Shown piece by piece: positions 33,230 to 41,291 of a stretch of 64,000 nt of DNA. Both the position numbers and the translations under genes were made by a program. Position 1 is the stretch's first letter. Each line of letters begins with the position of its first letter. The DNA is from Mucilaginibacter sp. OK268 (GTDB lineage Bacteria; Bacteroidota; Bacteroidia; Sphingobacteriales; Sphingobacteriaceae). Below the pieces are notes generated by a model. It saw only the letters and a program-made list of their open reading frames with translations, was not told the DNA's origin and ran no database searches. The DNA lies in assembly GCF_900103125.1 (NCBI RefSeq), contig NZ_FNJV01000001.1:1363211-1427210 (forward strand). Reading direction: 5' to 3'.

Positions 33230-34690
33230 TTATTTCACCTTTTTTGCGTCATGTATGCCATTTTGATTTAATATTAGCTTTGTTATTTGACCTTTATCTC
33301 CTTTAATAAATTCGATTTCGGCATCAACAATCTTTAAAAAAAACTTACTTTCCGATTCGGGAAATATTTCAACTTTTTCTTGTCCAGTTGCTTGTACAAA
33401 CAGATTACCATCCTCTTTTGATATAGTTAAAATATATCTTGGTTCAAGCTCATATTGGCCAGAATAATTTTGCAAAACAGAATCAGGAACATCAACCGTT
33501 TTGATTGTTTTAGAGTGATTTAGATATTTAAATCCGTAAACTTTGGCTATACTGTTTACAATTTCGGGAATAAGGTTTCCGCCGTTTGCTGTGTTTACCA
33601 TTATTACCAGACCGTTGCCATCTTCAATACTTCCATAATACTGGCTGATAAAACCCTCATCCACTCCACCGTGCTCAAAGTATTTTGTGCTATCCGGATA
33701 GCTATCAATAAAAACACCTAAGGCTGCACTTTCATTAGCATAGGGAGTAAGCATTAAGTTTGTCATTTGCTGGCTAAGCACTTTATGCGACTTACCCATG
33801 TAAGCTAATTGTGTTTCAATGATATATTTACAAAGGTCGGTTGGATTTGTCCATAAACCTGCGGCTGCCTGTTCGGGATAGATATGATATTTTCCTTTTA
33901 CCTGCTTCCCATCTGAATAGTATGCTGCGGAAACTAATTTAGGTGCTTTATCTGTTGGCGGCTGCTGATAAGTGCTGGCTGTCATTCCCAAAGGCTTCAA
34001 TACATTATCATACATAAATTTTTCATAAGGTTCATGGGTAATATCCATCACTATTAGTTGTGATATTGTTATACCGCCACCCGAATATTCATACTTAAGG
34101 CCCGGTTCGTACATCGAGCGTACGGCAGGAGAATTGGCAGGCTTTTTTCCATCAAGCACCTGTAGGATTGTGGGTATGGCATCACCTTTCTCATACCCGC
34201 CAAAACCGTGTACGGTTAAGCCACCTGTATGACTTAAAAGATTAGCAATCGTTAGTTTTTTTCCTTTCGAAAGGGGGGCGTGAGGAAATTTCCAACTGCG
34301 TAGGTAAGTATTAATATCTGTGTACAGGTCGATTTTTTTATCCTGCGCCAGTTTAAGCACTCCAACACTGTTTAATGACTTGCTGATTGACCCTGCCTGG
34401 AAAAGAGTTTGAGTAGTCACCGGTATTTTTAGACTGTCATCTGCCCAGCCATATCCTTTCGCCCATTCTATTTTATAGTTATGAATAATCGCGATGCTTA
34501 CTCCATGAATATGATAATAGGTCATGCGGTCTTTTAAATTGTAAGTACCATCATTTTCTGACTGTATAACTGTAGTGAGGTTATTTTCTACTTGTTGTAT
34601 TTTTTCCGCTGTATCACTGATTCGGCCACAAGTGGTTAACCCCACAATGGATACTAAAGCTAAAGCGCCGGAAAAAATAGTTGATTTCAT
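33230..34690 (-). CDS. Serine hydrolase of the beta-lactamase/PBP-like (class C) family, lipoprotein
   Basis: 486 residues from the ATG at 34690 (MKSTIFSGALALVSIVGLTTC, lipobox-like end). The nucleophile motif SxxK is in LFQAGSISKSLNSVG. The second motif is KYEYSGGGITI (YSG instead of the usual YxN), and HGGVDEGFISQYYG gives the third. A C-terminal ~100-residue domain begins near VDVPDSVLQNYSGQYE, resembling the DUF3471-type domains of this family. It may be an esterase, peptidase or cell-wall enzyme rather than a true beta-lactamase. Confidence 0.9.
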   Translation of the reverse strand: MKSTIFSGALALVSIVGLTTCGRISDTAEKIQQVENNLTTVIQSENDGTYNLKDRMTYYHIHGVSIAIIHNYKIEWAKGYGWADDSLKIPVTTQTLFQAGSISKSLNSVGVLKLAQDKKIDLYTDINTYLRSWKFPHAPLSKGKKLTIANLLSHTGGLTVHGFGGYEKGDAIPTILQVLDGKKPANSPAVRSMYEPGLKYEYSGGGITISQLIVMDITHEPYEKFMYDNVLKPLGMTASTYQQPPTDKAPKLVSAAYYSDGKQVKGKYHIYPEQAAAGLWTNPTDLCKYIIETQLAYMGKSHKVLSQQMTNLMLTPYANESAALGVFIDSYPDSTKYFEHGGVDEGFISQYYGSIEDGNGLVIMVNTANGGNLIPEIVNSIAKVYGFKYLNHSKTIKTVDVPDSVLQNYSGQYELEPRYILTISKEDGNLFVQATGQEKVEIFPESESKFFLKIVDAEIEFIKGDKGQITKLILNQNGIHDAKKVK

Positions 34691-34814
34691 ATAAGCGACG
34701 GTGATACCCACTAAAATAGGGATAGTTTTATGTAAATGCCGCCAGTTTGAAAGACTTAATTTTATCAGTTGGGTAACAAGGAATTGATAGAGGGCTTCCG
34801 CCCCGGCTTAGCGT

Positions 34815-34920
34815 ACCCACGCTGCCGCAAGCGTCCCGCTTGTGGCATTTATAAACATGATGGAAATATAACAGTTGCTCAGCATGGTAACCACAAGCGG
34901 GACGCTTGCGGTAGCGGGGA
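34815..34920. repeat. CCGCAAGCG palindrome family, copy D
   Basis: Arms 34824-34845 and 34890-34911 pair. The loop CATTTATAAACATGATGG...AACAGTTGCTCAGCATGGTAA is intact. Flanks CCCACGCT and TAGCGGGG extend the stem. This copy looks closest to the family consensus. Confidence 0.9.
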
Positions 34921-34982
34921 TCATTCTTTCTTTAATTAGCTATAGAAAGACCTATTTTTATGCGGATTAACAATAATTTAGA

Positions 34983-35483
34983 ATGATTAAATCAGATCAA
35001 ATAATTCATAGATTTTCTATATATGAGATTAAAAGACATACATTCAAACCATACGACTTTAAATGGACAAAGTTTCATGAAAACAATTCCGATTTTGTAC
35101 ACCTCTACCCGGAGATACAATTAGACGTAGAAGAAAATGAATTGATTATTTGTTCAACCGTTATTGATGCAGATAACTATAGCATATTGACCACCCGGCG
35201 AATTGTTACCAAAGAAAACGGCATTGAGGATATAGGTTATATGGCAGGCGCAACAACACATGATTATCCCTTTTATGTTGGGCATGAAAAGTTTAATTAT
35301 ATTTTGGGAGCCGTAGTACTGCCAAATGGGAATGCATTTAGGCATTTTATCGAAGCCGGAAAGGCTTGTGCGATGATGATATACGGCATAAGAACTTTGA
35401 TTTGGTCTCAGCAACTTACAGATTCTCGGATGATAAATCTGATGAGGCTGTGGGATAAGCGAAATAAAATAGATCTAAAATAA
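34983..35483 (+). CDS. Hypothetical protein
   Basis: 166 residues, soluble, no signal peptide. The sequence is mixed alpha/beta with patches such as NELIICSTVIDADNYSILTTRRIVT and GHEKFNYILGAVVLPNGNAFRHFIEAGKA. The region GNAFRHFIEAGKACAMMIYGIRTLIW looks like a helical C-terminus. I recognise no family and see no catalytic motif. It lies alone between palindrome copies D and E, 62 bases from the former. AT content is higher than in core genes. Confidence 0.68.
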   Translation: MIKSDQIIHRFSIYEIKRHTFKPYDFKWTKFHENNSDFVHLYPEIQLDVEENELIICSTVIDADNYSILTTRRIVTKENGIEDIGYMAGATTHDYPFYVGHEKFNYILGAVVLPNGNAFRHFIEAGKACAMMIYGIRTLIWSQQLTDSRMINLMRLWDKRNKIDLK

Positions 35484-35557
35484 TAAGTTTTGAAATCAAA
35501 CAGTACTTCTCCTAAGTAAAACCTACCTGCGTGCATGCTAACGTGTGTTTCAGTTCA

Positions 35558-35662
35558 CCTGCTGCCGCAAGCGTCCCGCTTGTGGCATTTAAAACAATGA
35601 TGGAAATAACCATTACACAGCATGATAACCACAAGCGGGAGACGCTTGCGGGAGGTAGCGGG
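35558..35662. repeat. CCGCAAGCG palindrome family, copy E
   Basis: Arms 35564-35585 and 35629-35652 pair with one inserted base on the right. The loop is more diverged (CATTTAAAACAATGATGGAA, CATTACACAGCATGATAA) but in the same orientation. It ends eight bases from the stop of the next gene. Confidence 0.88.
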
Positions 35663-35669
35663 CAGTTTA

Positions 35670-36332
35670 TTAAAGACCTTGTTTAATCGTCTCTATAAAG
35701 TCAATTTCGAATTTCCTTGGGTCTAGCTGTATTTGGACTTCTGAAACAAAGTTGCGCTTACACTCCATTATCTGTTTTGTGACAGGTATATTTTTCTGCT
35801 GATCCATGTAGTCGATTGACTTTACTAAATCATAACAATCGACTAATACATTTAATGCCTTTACTCTAAAACCTTGATAAGCCGCAGCTTTGTATTGGCC
35901 ATGCCCGTCAATTTCGGTGTTCGGCAGAAAAAATCGTCCTTTATCAATCTCGGCGGATAAAGCGATTAATAAGTTGTGCCGCTGGTTGTAAAACTGCGAA
36001 TCCTTTTTGGGATCAAGTAAACAAAGGTGACCAGCTGTAGACATTAAATCTATGGTGTTGTTTGCCCACTTCTTTAATTCTGCATTATAATCTTTCAATA
36101 ACTTAAAATGCTCTATCTTCTTTTTCAGTTTCTCATTTTGGTAATTGATAAAGAAAACAGATAATGTCCAAATTGCGCCAATAATTGTAAAAATAACAGG
36201 AAGAATACTTCCTTCTACTGGATCAGTAGTACTCGCTAATAATATCATGGTTATTGTCTTTAATATTCCACTCCCGTCGTCACGGTTAATATCCTGTTGC
36301 CGCTGTTCGCCTTCGTTTTTCATTCGGCTCAT
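35670..36332 (-). CDS. Hypothetical single-pass membrane protein
   Basis: 220 residues. A polar N-terminus is followed by one transmembrane helix at about 43-63 (ILPVIFTIIGAIWTLSVFFI) and a coiled-coil-like stretch (NYQNEKLKKKIEHFKLLKDYNAELKKW), then a helical cytoplasmic domain with RHNLLIALSAEIDKGRFFLPN. The start is uncertain: ATG at 36323 or later also fits. No family known to me. It precedes, on the same strand, nothing but a repeat, and follows the HEPN-like gene. Confidence 0.65.
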   Translation of the reverse strand: MSRMKNEGEQRQQDINRDDGSGILKTITMILLASTTDPVEGSILPVIFTIIGAIWTLSVFFINYQNEKLKKKIEHFKLLKDYNAELKKWANNTIDLMSTAGHLCLLDPKKDSQFYNQRHNLLIALSAEIDKGRFFLPNTEIDGHGQYKAAAYQGFRVKALNVLVDCYDLVKSIDYMDQQKNIPVTKQIMECKRNFVSEVQIQLDPRKFEIDFIETIKQGL

Positions 36333-36375
36333 GGTCTGCCTGACCTTGTGTTCCTTTTGCCCGCTTCTATCCTAA

Positions 36376-36406
36376 GCTACCGCAAGCAGGACGCTTGAAG
36401 TAGCGG
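36376..36406. repeat. CCGCAAGCG palindrome family, copy F (short)
   Basis: GCTACCGCAAGCAGGACGCTTGAAGTAGCGG, a hairpin that keeps the outer arms of the family (GCTACCGCAAGC / GCTTGxxGTAGC) but lacks the loop, between the two minus-strand genes of unknown function. Confidence 0.7.
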
Positions 36407-36419
36407 AGAGAATAAAAAT

Positions 36420-37205
36420 TTAGACTTCAACTTTTTCATAGTGATTAGCCAAATCGCTGATCAGAGAAAATCCTTGGTCTGTTAGATTATTTTTATTATC
36501 TATGATGTTATTCCAATATAATGCTGGAGCGATGCCTGGTATAATGCTTTCATTTATGCCCTCATTTATTAAATCGGACATAGTTTGTTGATCAATGCCC
36601 CTTAGCTTATCCGGCCCTATAGGAAGTAAAATTAATTCTTTAATATGTTCTATAAAATCTGGCTTTAGTTTTTTACTACTGCTGCCGATTCCGCCATCAA
36701 CCAAATGTTTAGAAGGATCGAAATCGATTCCTGTAAGCTTTAATTCATATTTTTTTATTCCAAAATCAGCACGATTGCAATCTGCGCTTTTGGCAGTATG
36801 AAGTAATGCTTTAATCCAAACCTTGTTTATTGTAAACGGTGACCCACCACCGGTAGTGATGGTTAAAGATTCGTCACCCTGATCCGTGAAACTGAACTCT
36901 GGGGGTAGAGCCCCTTCATGAACGATGTTGCATCGATAAAATTTATACAGTATTTCGGCCATGCTATAACCTTTTCCATCAACTTCCAATTTCGGCTTTA
37001 AACCTTTCCAATTATCAGTTAAAAAAGTTTGAAAAGCTTCCTTATCGTTCATCCGCCCAGGCGGGGTAGCAATGGAAGCTGTACCGCTCGGGTACGTTTT
37101 TCGCGAGGAGGCGCCAATTACAACCATGCTCAATGCAAGAGCGCCATAATAGTGTTGATGCAGGTAAAGAAACTCTGCATCAGTTATTAACTGTTTGATA
37201 TTCAT
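36420..37205 (-). CDS. Hypothetical protein with a HEPN-like RxxxxH motif
   Basis: 261 residues, soluble and mostly helical. AEFLYLHQHYYGALALSMVVIGASSRKTYP (10-39) suggests a helix pair. MAEILYKFYRCNIVHEGALP (82-101) contains R91-x4-H96 after a hydrophobic helix, the arrangement of the catalytic site in HEPN RNases. The C-terminal third (QQTMSDLINEGINESIIPGI) is a separate helical region. HEPN proteins act in toxin-antitoxin, abortive infection and RNA processing. The family call rests on this motif alone and is tentative. There is no obvious antitoxin (MNT) partner. Confidence 0.62.
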   Translation of the reverse strand: MNIKQLITDAEFLYLHQHYYGALALSMVVIGASSRKTYPSGTASIATPPGRMNDKEAFQTFLTDNWKGLKPKLEVDGKGYSMAEILYKFYRCNIVHEGALPPEFSFTDQGDESLTITTGGGSPFTINKVWIKALLHTAKSADCNRADFGIKKYELKLTGIDFDPSKHLVDGGIGSSSKKLKPDFIEHIKELILLPIGPDKLRGIDQQTMSDLINEGINESIIPGIAPALYWNNIIDNKNNLTDQGFSLISDLANHYEKVEV

Positions 37206-37410
37206 ATTGTTAAGGTTTAGTATAATACGAAGGTATTTAAAAGAACTGAAATTATTGCCTATTCAAACAATAATTTCAGTTAATAATAGATTGATGATGT
37301 TTATGTGCCCCCCGCCAGTTTAAGCATCTGCGCTTGAGCTTTTGATAGGTGAGTGTCGACGCTCACCATTTTGTGTTTAAGCGTGGACGCTTAAACTGGC
37401 GAAGTTTTAA

Positions 37411-37441
37411 GACTTACGAAGTTTTCAAAACTTCGTAAGTC
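37411..37441. repeat. ACTTACGAAGTTTT palindrome, tight hairpin copy
   Basis: GACTTACGAAGTTTT-c-AAAACTTCGTAAGTC, a perfect 15-bp inverted repeat with a one-base centre. Copies at 11714-11799 (spread) and 52017-52047. Confidence 0.85.
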
Positions 37442-37461
37442 TGCCTACGCTAAAACAAAAA

Positions 37462-37484
37462 AGAGACGCATACAATGCGTCTCT
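37462..37484. terminator. Terminator hairpin AGAGACGCAT, copy 2
   Basis: Same 10-bp stem as at 33066-33088 with loop ACA, A-tract before, TCAAAAA after. On the minus strand it lies downstream of lysS. Confidence 0.72.
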
Positions 37485-37529
37485 TCAAAAATTATATCAA
37501 TCCTAAAATCCTTAAATCAAGGTTCAAAC

Positions 37530-39251
37530 CTATTCAAACCAGGCCATAACCACTTCTTTGGTTGGCATGGTAATATCCAGCTTTAATTTTTTGCGCATAC
37601 CACCCAGGTCATTGAAAACCTTGTTGGGGTTGCCGGCTTTGAGTTCTTCAACAGTGTTGAAGCCCATTTTATTCAGTACGGGTACCCATTCGGCGGGTAC
37701 GCCTATGTTTACAAAATCTTCGGCGGTGGCTACTTTCGCTTTTTTCTCGGGGCGCATCTGCGGGAAGAACAATACTTCCTGTATAGTGCTCTGGTTGGTC
37801 ATCAGCATCACCAAACGGTCGATACCTATACCCAGTCCCGATGTTGGCGGCATACCATATTCCAGGGCGCGTAAAAAATCGTCGTCCATAGCCATCGCTT
37901 CGTCGTCGCCTCTGCCAGCCAATATCAATTGCTCTTCTAAGCGCTCACGCTGATCGATAGGGTCGTTCAATTCCGAGTAGGCATTAGCTATCTCCTTGCC
38001 ATTTACAAACAGCTCAAAACGCTCCACAAGGCCATCCTTGCTGCGATGCTTTTTGGCCAGCGGGGTCATCTCGATAGGGTAGTCGGTAATATAGGTTGGC
38101 TGGATCAGGTTGGCTTCTACTTTGGCGCTGAAGATCTCGTCGATCAGTTTGCCTTTACCCATAGTGGGGTTAACTTCTATTTTAAGTTCGGCACAGGTTT
38201 GACGCAAAGCAGCTTCGTCCATGGCCGATACATCGATACCGGTATATTTCAGGATCGAATCATACATCGACAGTTTCTCATACGGACCCGCAAAGTTGAT
38301 CTCGTTTTTACCTACCTGTACCACCGGGATGCCATGCACGGCACGGGCCACGGTTTCCAGGCATTCCTCTACCATTTTCATCATCCATATATAGTCTTTA
38401 TAGGCTACATAGATCTCCATAGCGGTAAACTCCGGGTTATGGGTGCGGTCCATGCCCTCGTTACGGAACATTTTACCAAACTCATACACACCATCGAAAC
38501 CGGCTACGATCAAGCGTTTCAGGTATAGCTCATTAGCGATACGCAAAAACAGCGGCATATCCAGCGTGTTGTGATGTGTAGCGAAGGGACGTGCCGCCGC
38601 GCCGCCATGCACCGGCTGCAGTATAGGGGTTTCTACCTCCATCCAGCCCTGCTCGTTAAAATAACCACGCATAGCGCTGATGACTTTAGAGCGACTAATA
38701 AAAATGTTTTTGTATTCGGGGTTAACCGTTAAATCCACATAACGCTGGCGGTAACGCAGTTCCGGATCGGTAAAACCATCATGTATGGTACCGTCATCCT
38801 CGCGTTTTACAACCGGCAGTGGTTTAAGCGATTTGGAAAGAACGATCAGTTCACGAACGTGAACCGAGATCTCGCCGGTTTGGGTTAAAAATACATAACC
38901 TTTAACACCAACATAATCGCCAATGTCAAGCAGTTTTTTAAATACGGTATTGTACAGGGTTTTATCCTCATCCGGACAAATATCATCGCGTTTCAGATAT
39001 ATCTGTACGCGACCGGTTGAATCCTGGATCTCGGCGAATGACGCGCTACCCATGATACGACGGGTCATGATACGGCCGGCAATTACTACATTTTGGTAGG
39101 CCTCGGGTTTATCCTTAAAGTTATCGGTAATATCCTGTGCCCAGGCGTTAACATCAAAAGCTTCGGCAGGGTATGGGTTAATACCCAATGCCCTTAATTG
39201 TTGTAAAGATTCGCGGCGTATAATTTCCTGTTCGGATAGTGCAATACTCAT
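37530..39251 (-). CDS. lysS: Lysyl-tRNA synthetase (class II) with C-terminal extension
   Basis: 573 residues. An OB-fold anticodon-binding domain comes first ([40 protein letters not shown]). Class II motifs follow: [41 protein letters not shown], and [20 protein letters not shown]. The final ~75 residues after [10 protein letters not shown] ([31 protein letters not shown]) look like a helix-hairpin-helix domain and make the protein longer than the ~505-residue E. coli enzyme. Such tails are known in Bacteroidota LysS. Confidence 0.97.
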   Translation of the reverse strand: MSIALSEQEIIRRESLQQLRALGINPYPAEAFDVNAWAQDITDNFKDKPEAYQNVVIAGRIMTRRIMGSASFAEIQDSTGRVQIYLKRDDICPDEDKTLYNTVFKKLLDIGDYVGVKGYVFLTQTGEISVHVRELIVLSKSLKPLPVVKREDDGTIHDGFTDPELRYRQRYVDLTVNPEYKNIFISRSKVISAMRGYFNEQGWMEVETPILQPVHGGAAARPFATHHNTLDMPLFLRIANELYLKRLIVAGFDGVYEFGKMFRNEGMDRTHNPEFTAMEIYVAYKDYIWMMKMVEECLETVARAVHGIPVVQVGKNEINFAGPYEKLSMYDSILKYTGIDVSAMDEAALRQTCAELKIEVNPTMGKGKLIDEIFSAKVEANLIQPTYITDYPIEMTPLAKKHRSKDGLVERFELFVNGKEIANAYSELNDPIDQRERLEEQLILAGRGDDEAMAMDDDFLRALEYGMPPTSGLGIGIDRLVMLMTNQSTIQEVLFFPQMRPEKKAKVATAEDFVNIGVPAEWVPVLNKMGFNTVEELKAGNPNKVFNDLGGMRKKLKLDITMPTKEVVMAWFE

Positions 39252-39353
39252 GCTATAAACGGTATTTTAAATAATTTGCAAAAATAGCGTTTTTAATGAG
39301 TTTGATGGTGAGTTTTTTTATTGCGGATGAAAGAGGGGGCTCTTTTTCTTCAC

Positions 39354-39452
39354 GCGTCATTGCGAGGTACGAAGCAATCTCTACATATACAGGGCGACCA
39401 TGCCTATTTTCTCTGTACAGCATAGAGATTGCTTCGTACCTCGCAATGACGC
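39354..39452. repeat. GTCATTGCGAGG palindromic element, copy 2 (perfect)
   Basis: A 30-base arm starting GCGTCATTGCGAGGTACGAA (39354-39383) is repeated exactly inverted at 39423-39452, with a 39-base unrelated centre. It is the cleanest member of this family in the window. Confidence 0.92.
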
Positions 39453-39558
39453 CATTTATTAATGTAACACGAAGAGAAGGGCGGCGAGCGCAGCGGTCAG
39501 CATCGTGTGCCGATGGGGTTGCCATTCTCCCTATATTTTTGTACCTTTATATATACAG

Positions 39559-39593
39559 CAGCCCGGTTCTCTTTTTATCAGAGAACCGGGCTG
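39559..39593. terminator. Strong hairpin terminator
   Basis: CAGCCCGGTTCTC (39559-39571) pairs perfectly with GAGAACCGGGCTG (39581-39593), 9-base loop, followed by TTTGG on the plus strand. No gene ends immediately before it, so its client is unclear. Confidence 0.7.
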
Positions 39594-39698
39594 TTTGGTT
39601 AAGAGAAAACAAGACCAAAAATTGACCAATTTTATGTTAATTTACTGTAAATCAATAATTTAATACTTTTTAAAGTTTAAAAAACTCCTCAAAACTGT

Positions 39699-39826
39699 GT
39701 TAAAATTTGTTAAAAAGTGTTAAAATGAGGTTTTTTTGAGCGGTTTTGACCTGTTTTTATGCTGTTTTTGATGAGAAAAGTGTTAAAATTAAAGGTTTAA
39801 AAAGTTTTTGAACTCCGTATTTTAAC
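39699..39826 (+). promoter_or_regulatory. Phased GTTAAAA heptamers upstream of the SMP-30 gene
   Basis: GTTAAAA occurs at 39699, 39709 and 39719, exactly 10 bp apart, again at 39782, and inverted (TTTTAAC) at 39820-39826 beside a TAACATTTG element. Possible regulator-binding array or bent DNA. Confidence 0.4.
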
Positions 39827-39845
39827 ATTTGAAAAACCTAATATA

Positions 39846-40745
39846 ATGATGATGAAAAAATTGGCTCCTGTATTCCTTTTTTTAGTAGCGCTTTCGGGCA
39901 GGGCGTTTAGCCAGGATGCTCCGGGTTTGTATGATGCCGGTACCAAACCACAACTGGTATCCAAACAATTCTCCTTTACCGAAGGCCCCGCTGTAGATAA
40001 GCAGGGCAATATATTTTTTACCGATCAGCCCAATAACAAGATCTGGAAGTATGATACCGATGGTAAGCTGTCGGTTTTTCTGGATAGCGCGGGCCGCTCC
40101 AACGGGATGTATTTTGATAAAAAGGGCAACCTCATCAGCTGTGCCGATGCTAAGGATGAGCTATGGTCTATCAGCCCAAAAGGTAAAGTTATCGTTCTGC
40201 TGAAGGATTATGAAGGGCATCTATTTAATGGCCCGAACGATGTTTGGATACACCCCAATGGCGGAATGTACATCACCGATCCTTACTATCAACGTGATTA
40301 CTGGACCCGCAAAAAGCCTGACCTGGATGGACAAAAATTGTACTACCTGGCCAAAGGAAAACATAAAGCGGTTATTGTAGATGATAAATTTGTACGCCCC
40401 AACGGTATTGTAGGTACACCTGATGGCAAAACATTATATGTAGCTGATATCGGTGATAGCAAGATCTATAAATATGATATTAACAAAGATGGCTCACTGA
40501 GTAACCGTACCCAGTTTTTTGCCCAGGGATCCGATGGGATGGCCATTGATGAGCGCGGAAACATTTACTTATGCGGCAAAGGTGTTACCATTGTAAACCC
40601 CCAGGGCGAAAAAATAGGGCATATTGATATTGATGAGCCATGGTCGGCCAATGTATGTTTTGGTGGCAAAAACAAGGATGTTCTGTTCATCACCGCTTCA
40701 AAAGCAGTGTATACCATGCAGATGAAAGTGAAGGGCTTTGATTAA
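39846..40745 (+). CDS. SMP-30/gluconolactonase-family exported protein
   Basis: 299 residues with a signal peptide (VALSGRAFS-QDAP). The six-bladed beta-propeller is clear: FSFTEGPAVDKQGNIFFTDQ, NGMYFDKKGNLISCAD, FNGPNDVWIHPNGGMYITDP, RPNGIVGTPDGKTLYVAD. The metal ligands of the fold (Glu in TEGP, Asn in GPND, Asp in VADI) are present. The family hydrolyses sugar lactones such as gluconolactone. It starts MMMKK; any of the three Met codons may be used. No sugar gene is adjacent. Confidence 0.9.
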   Translation: MMMKKLAPVFLFLVALSGRAFSQDAPGLYDAGTKPQLVSKQFSFTEGPAVDKQGNIFFTDQPNNKIWKYDTDGKLSVFLDSAGRSNGMYFDKKGNLISCADAKDELWSISPKGKVIVLLKDYEGHLFNGPNDVWIHPNGGMYITDPYYQRDYWTRKKPDLDGQKLYYLAKGKHKAVIVDDKFVRPNGIVGTPDGKTLYVADIGDSKIYKYDINKDGSLSNRTQFFAQGSDGMAIDERGNIYLCGKGVTIVNPQGEKIGHIDIDEPWSANVCFGGKNKDVLFITASKAVYTMQMKVKGFD

Positions 40746-41291
40746 GATGCTTGTTGCTGTATAATTTGTTTTAGAAATGTATAGAAACAAGAAGCGCCCC
40801 TGATGGGCAGGGGCGCGTTCTAACCAATTATAAACCTAAATTATGAGAAGAGTTGCAAGGGAGGAGTCGAACCATCGTTTGCTGCCTGTCAGCTCCTTAC
40901 AATAACTATGGTACAAATATACAAAGTATGTTTTATATTGCAATAGTTTCAATGATAATATTTATGTGTTAACAATTTGTTAATCATATGATACTTGGAG
41001 TATGATATTAATAATCAAATAAGTGTACTTTTTACAGCTAAACGCTGAATATCAATTAGATTTATCATGTAGTGTATGTTAATAATTACCCCTGCATTGA
41101 TGGGATTTTGTAAATTGAACATGATTTTTGTACCTGGTTTGCAAATTAAATTGCTTTTCGCTGACAAAAAAGGATCAAAAAAACGAAACATTTCTTTACA
41201 AAGAGCGTAGGCCGGGACATTTCGGACAGGTAAATAAAAAAGCTGCTCCAAACAGGAACAGCTTTCAGAATTTTTATTTGATCGTATTAAA
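40746..41291. other. 546-base non-coding stretch
   Basis: Contains the hairpin GCGCCCCTG-atggg-CAGGGGCGC (40794-40816) after the SMP-30 gene, a GGTTCGACTCC-like string on the minus strand (about 40865-40880) that resembles a tRNA T-loop but has no matching tRNA body, and the terminator at 41239-41265. Otherwise AT-rich with no gene seen. Confidence 0.55.
41239..41265 (-). terminator. Rho-independent terminator of the Lys-rich secreted protein gene
   Basis: AAAGCTG-TCC / GGA-CAGCTTT with one mismatch and loop AAACA. On the minus strand it is followed by TTTTTTATTT. Confidence 0.78.

Larger units (their letters stand above)
37206..37529. other. 324-base non-coding stretch packed with hairpins
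   Basis: Contains CCAGTTTAAGC...GCTTGAGC and GGTGAGTGTCGACGCTCACC, GTTTAAGCGTGGACGCTTAAAC (hairpins at about 37316-37401), the ACTTACGAAGTTTT palindrome (37411-37441) and the AGAGACGCAT hairpin (37462-37484). No ORF of interest. The lysS terminator function probably lies here. Confidence 0.6.
39252..39845. other. 594-base non-coding stretch
   Basis: Holds a perfect GTCATTGCGAGG palindrome (39354-39452), a strong terminator (39559-39593) and an AT-rich leader with phased GTTAAAA heptamers before the SMP-30 gene. An apparent 109-residue reading frame at 39296-39625 crosses the palindrome and is not accepted as a gene. Confidence 0.6.

Noticed and set aside
30293..36406. Integron-like attC sites for the CCGCAAGCG palindromes
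   Set aside because: The layout is suggestive, but no GTTRRRY/RYYYAAC core pair is evident at the ends and there is no integrase gene in the window.
39296..39625. 109-residue plus-strand reading frame
   Set aside because: It runs straight through the perfect palindrome and translates both arms of it; it is an accident of the repeat.
40860..40900. tRNA-like T-loop string (GGTTCGACTCC on the minus strand)
   Set aside because: The T-stem does not pair (two mismatches of five), and no acceptor or D-arm partner is found at the expected distance. Treated as chance or a decayed remnant.
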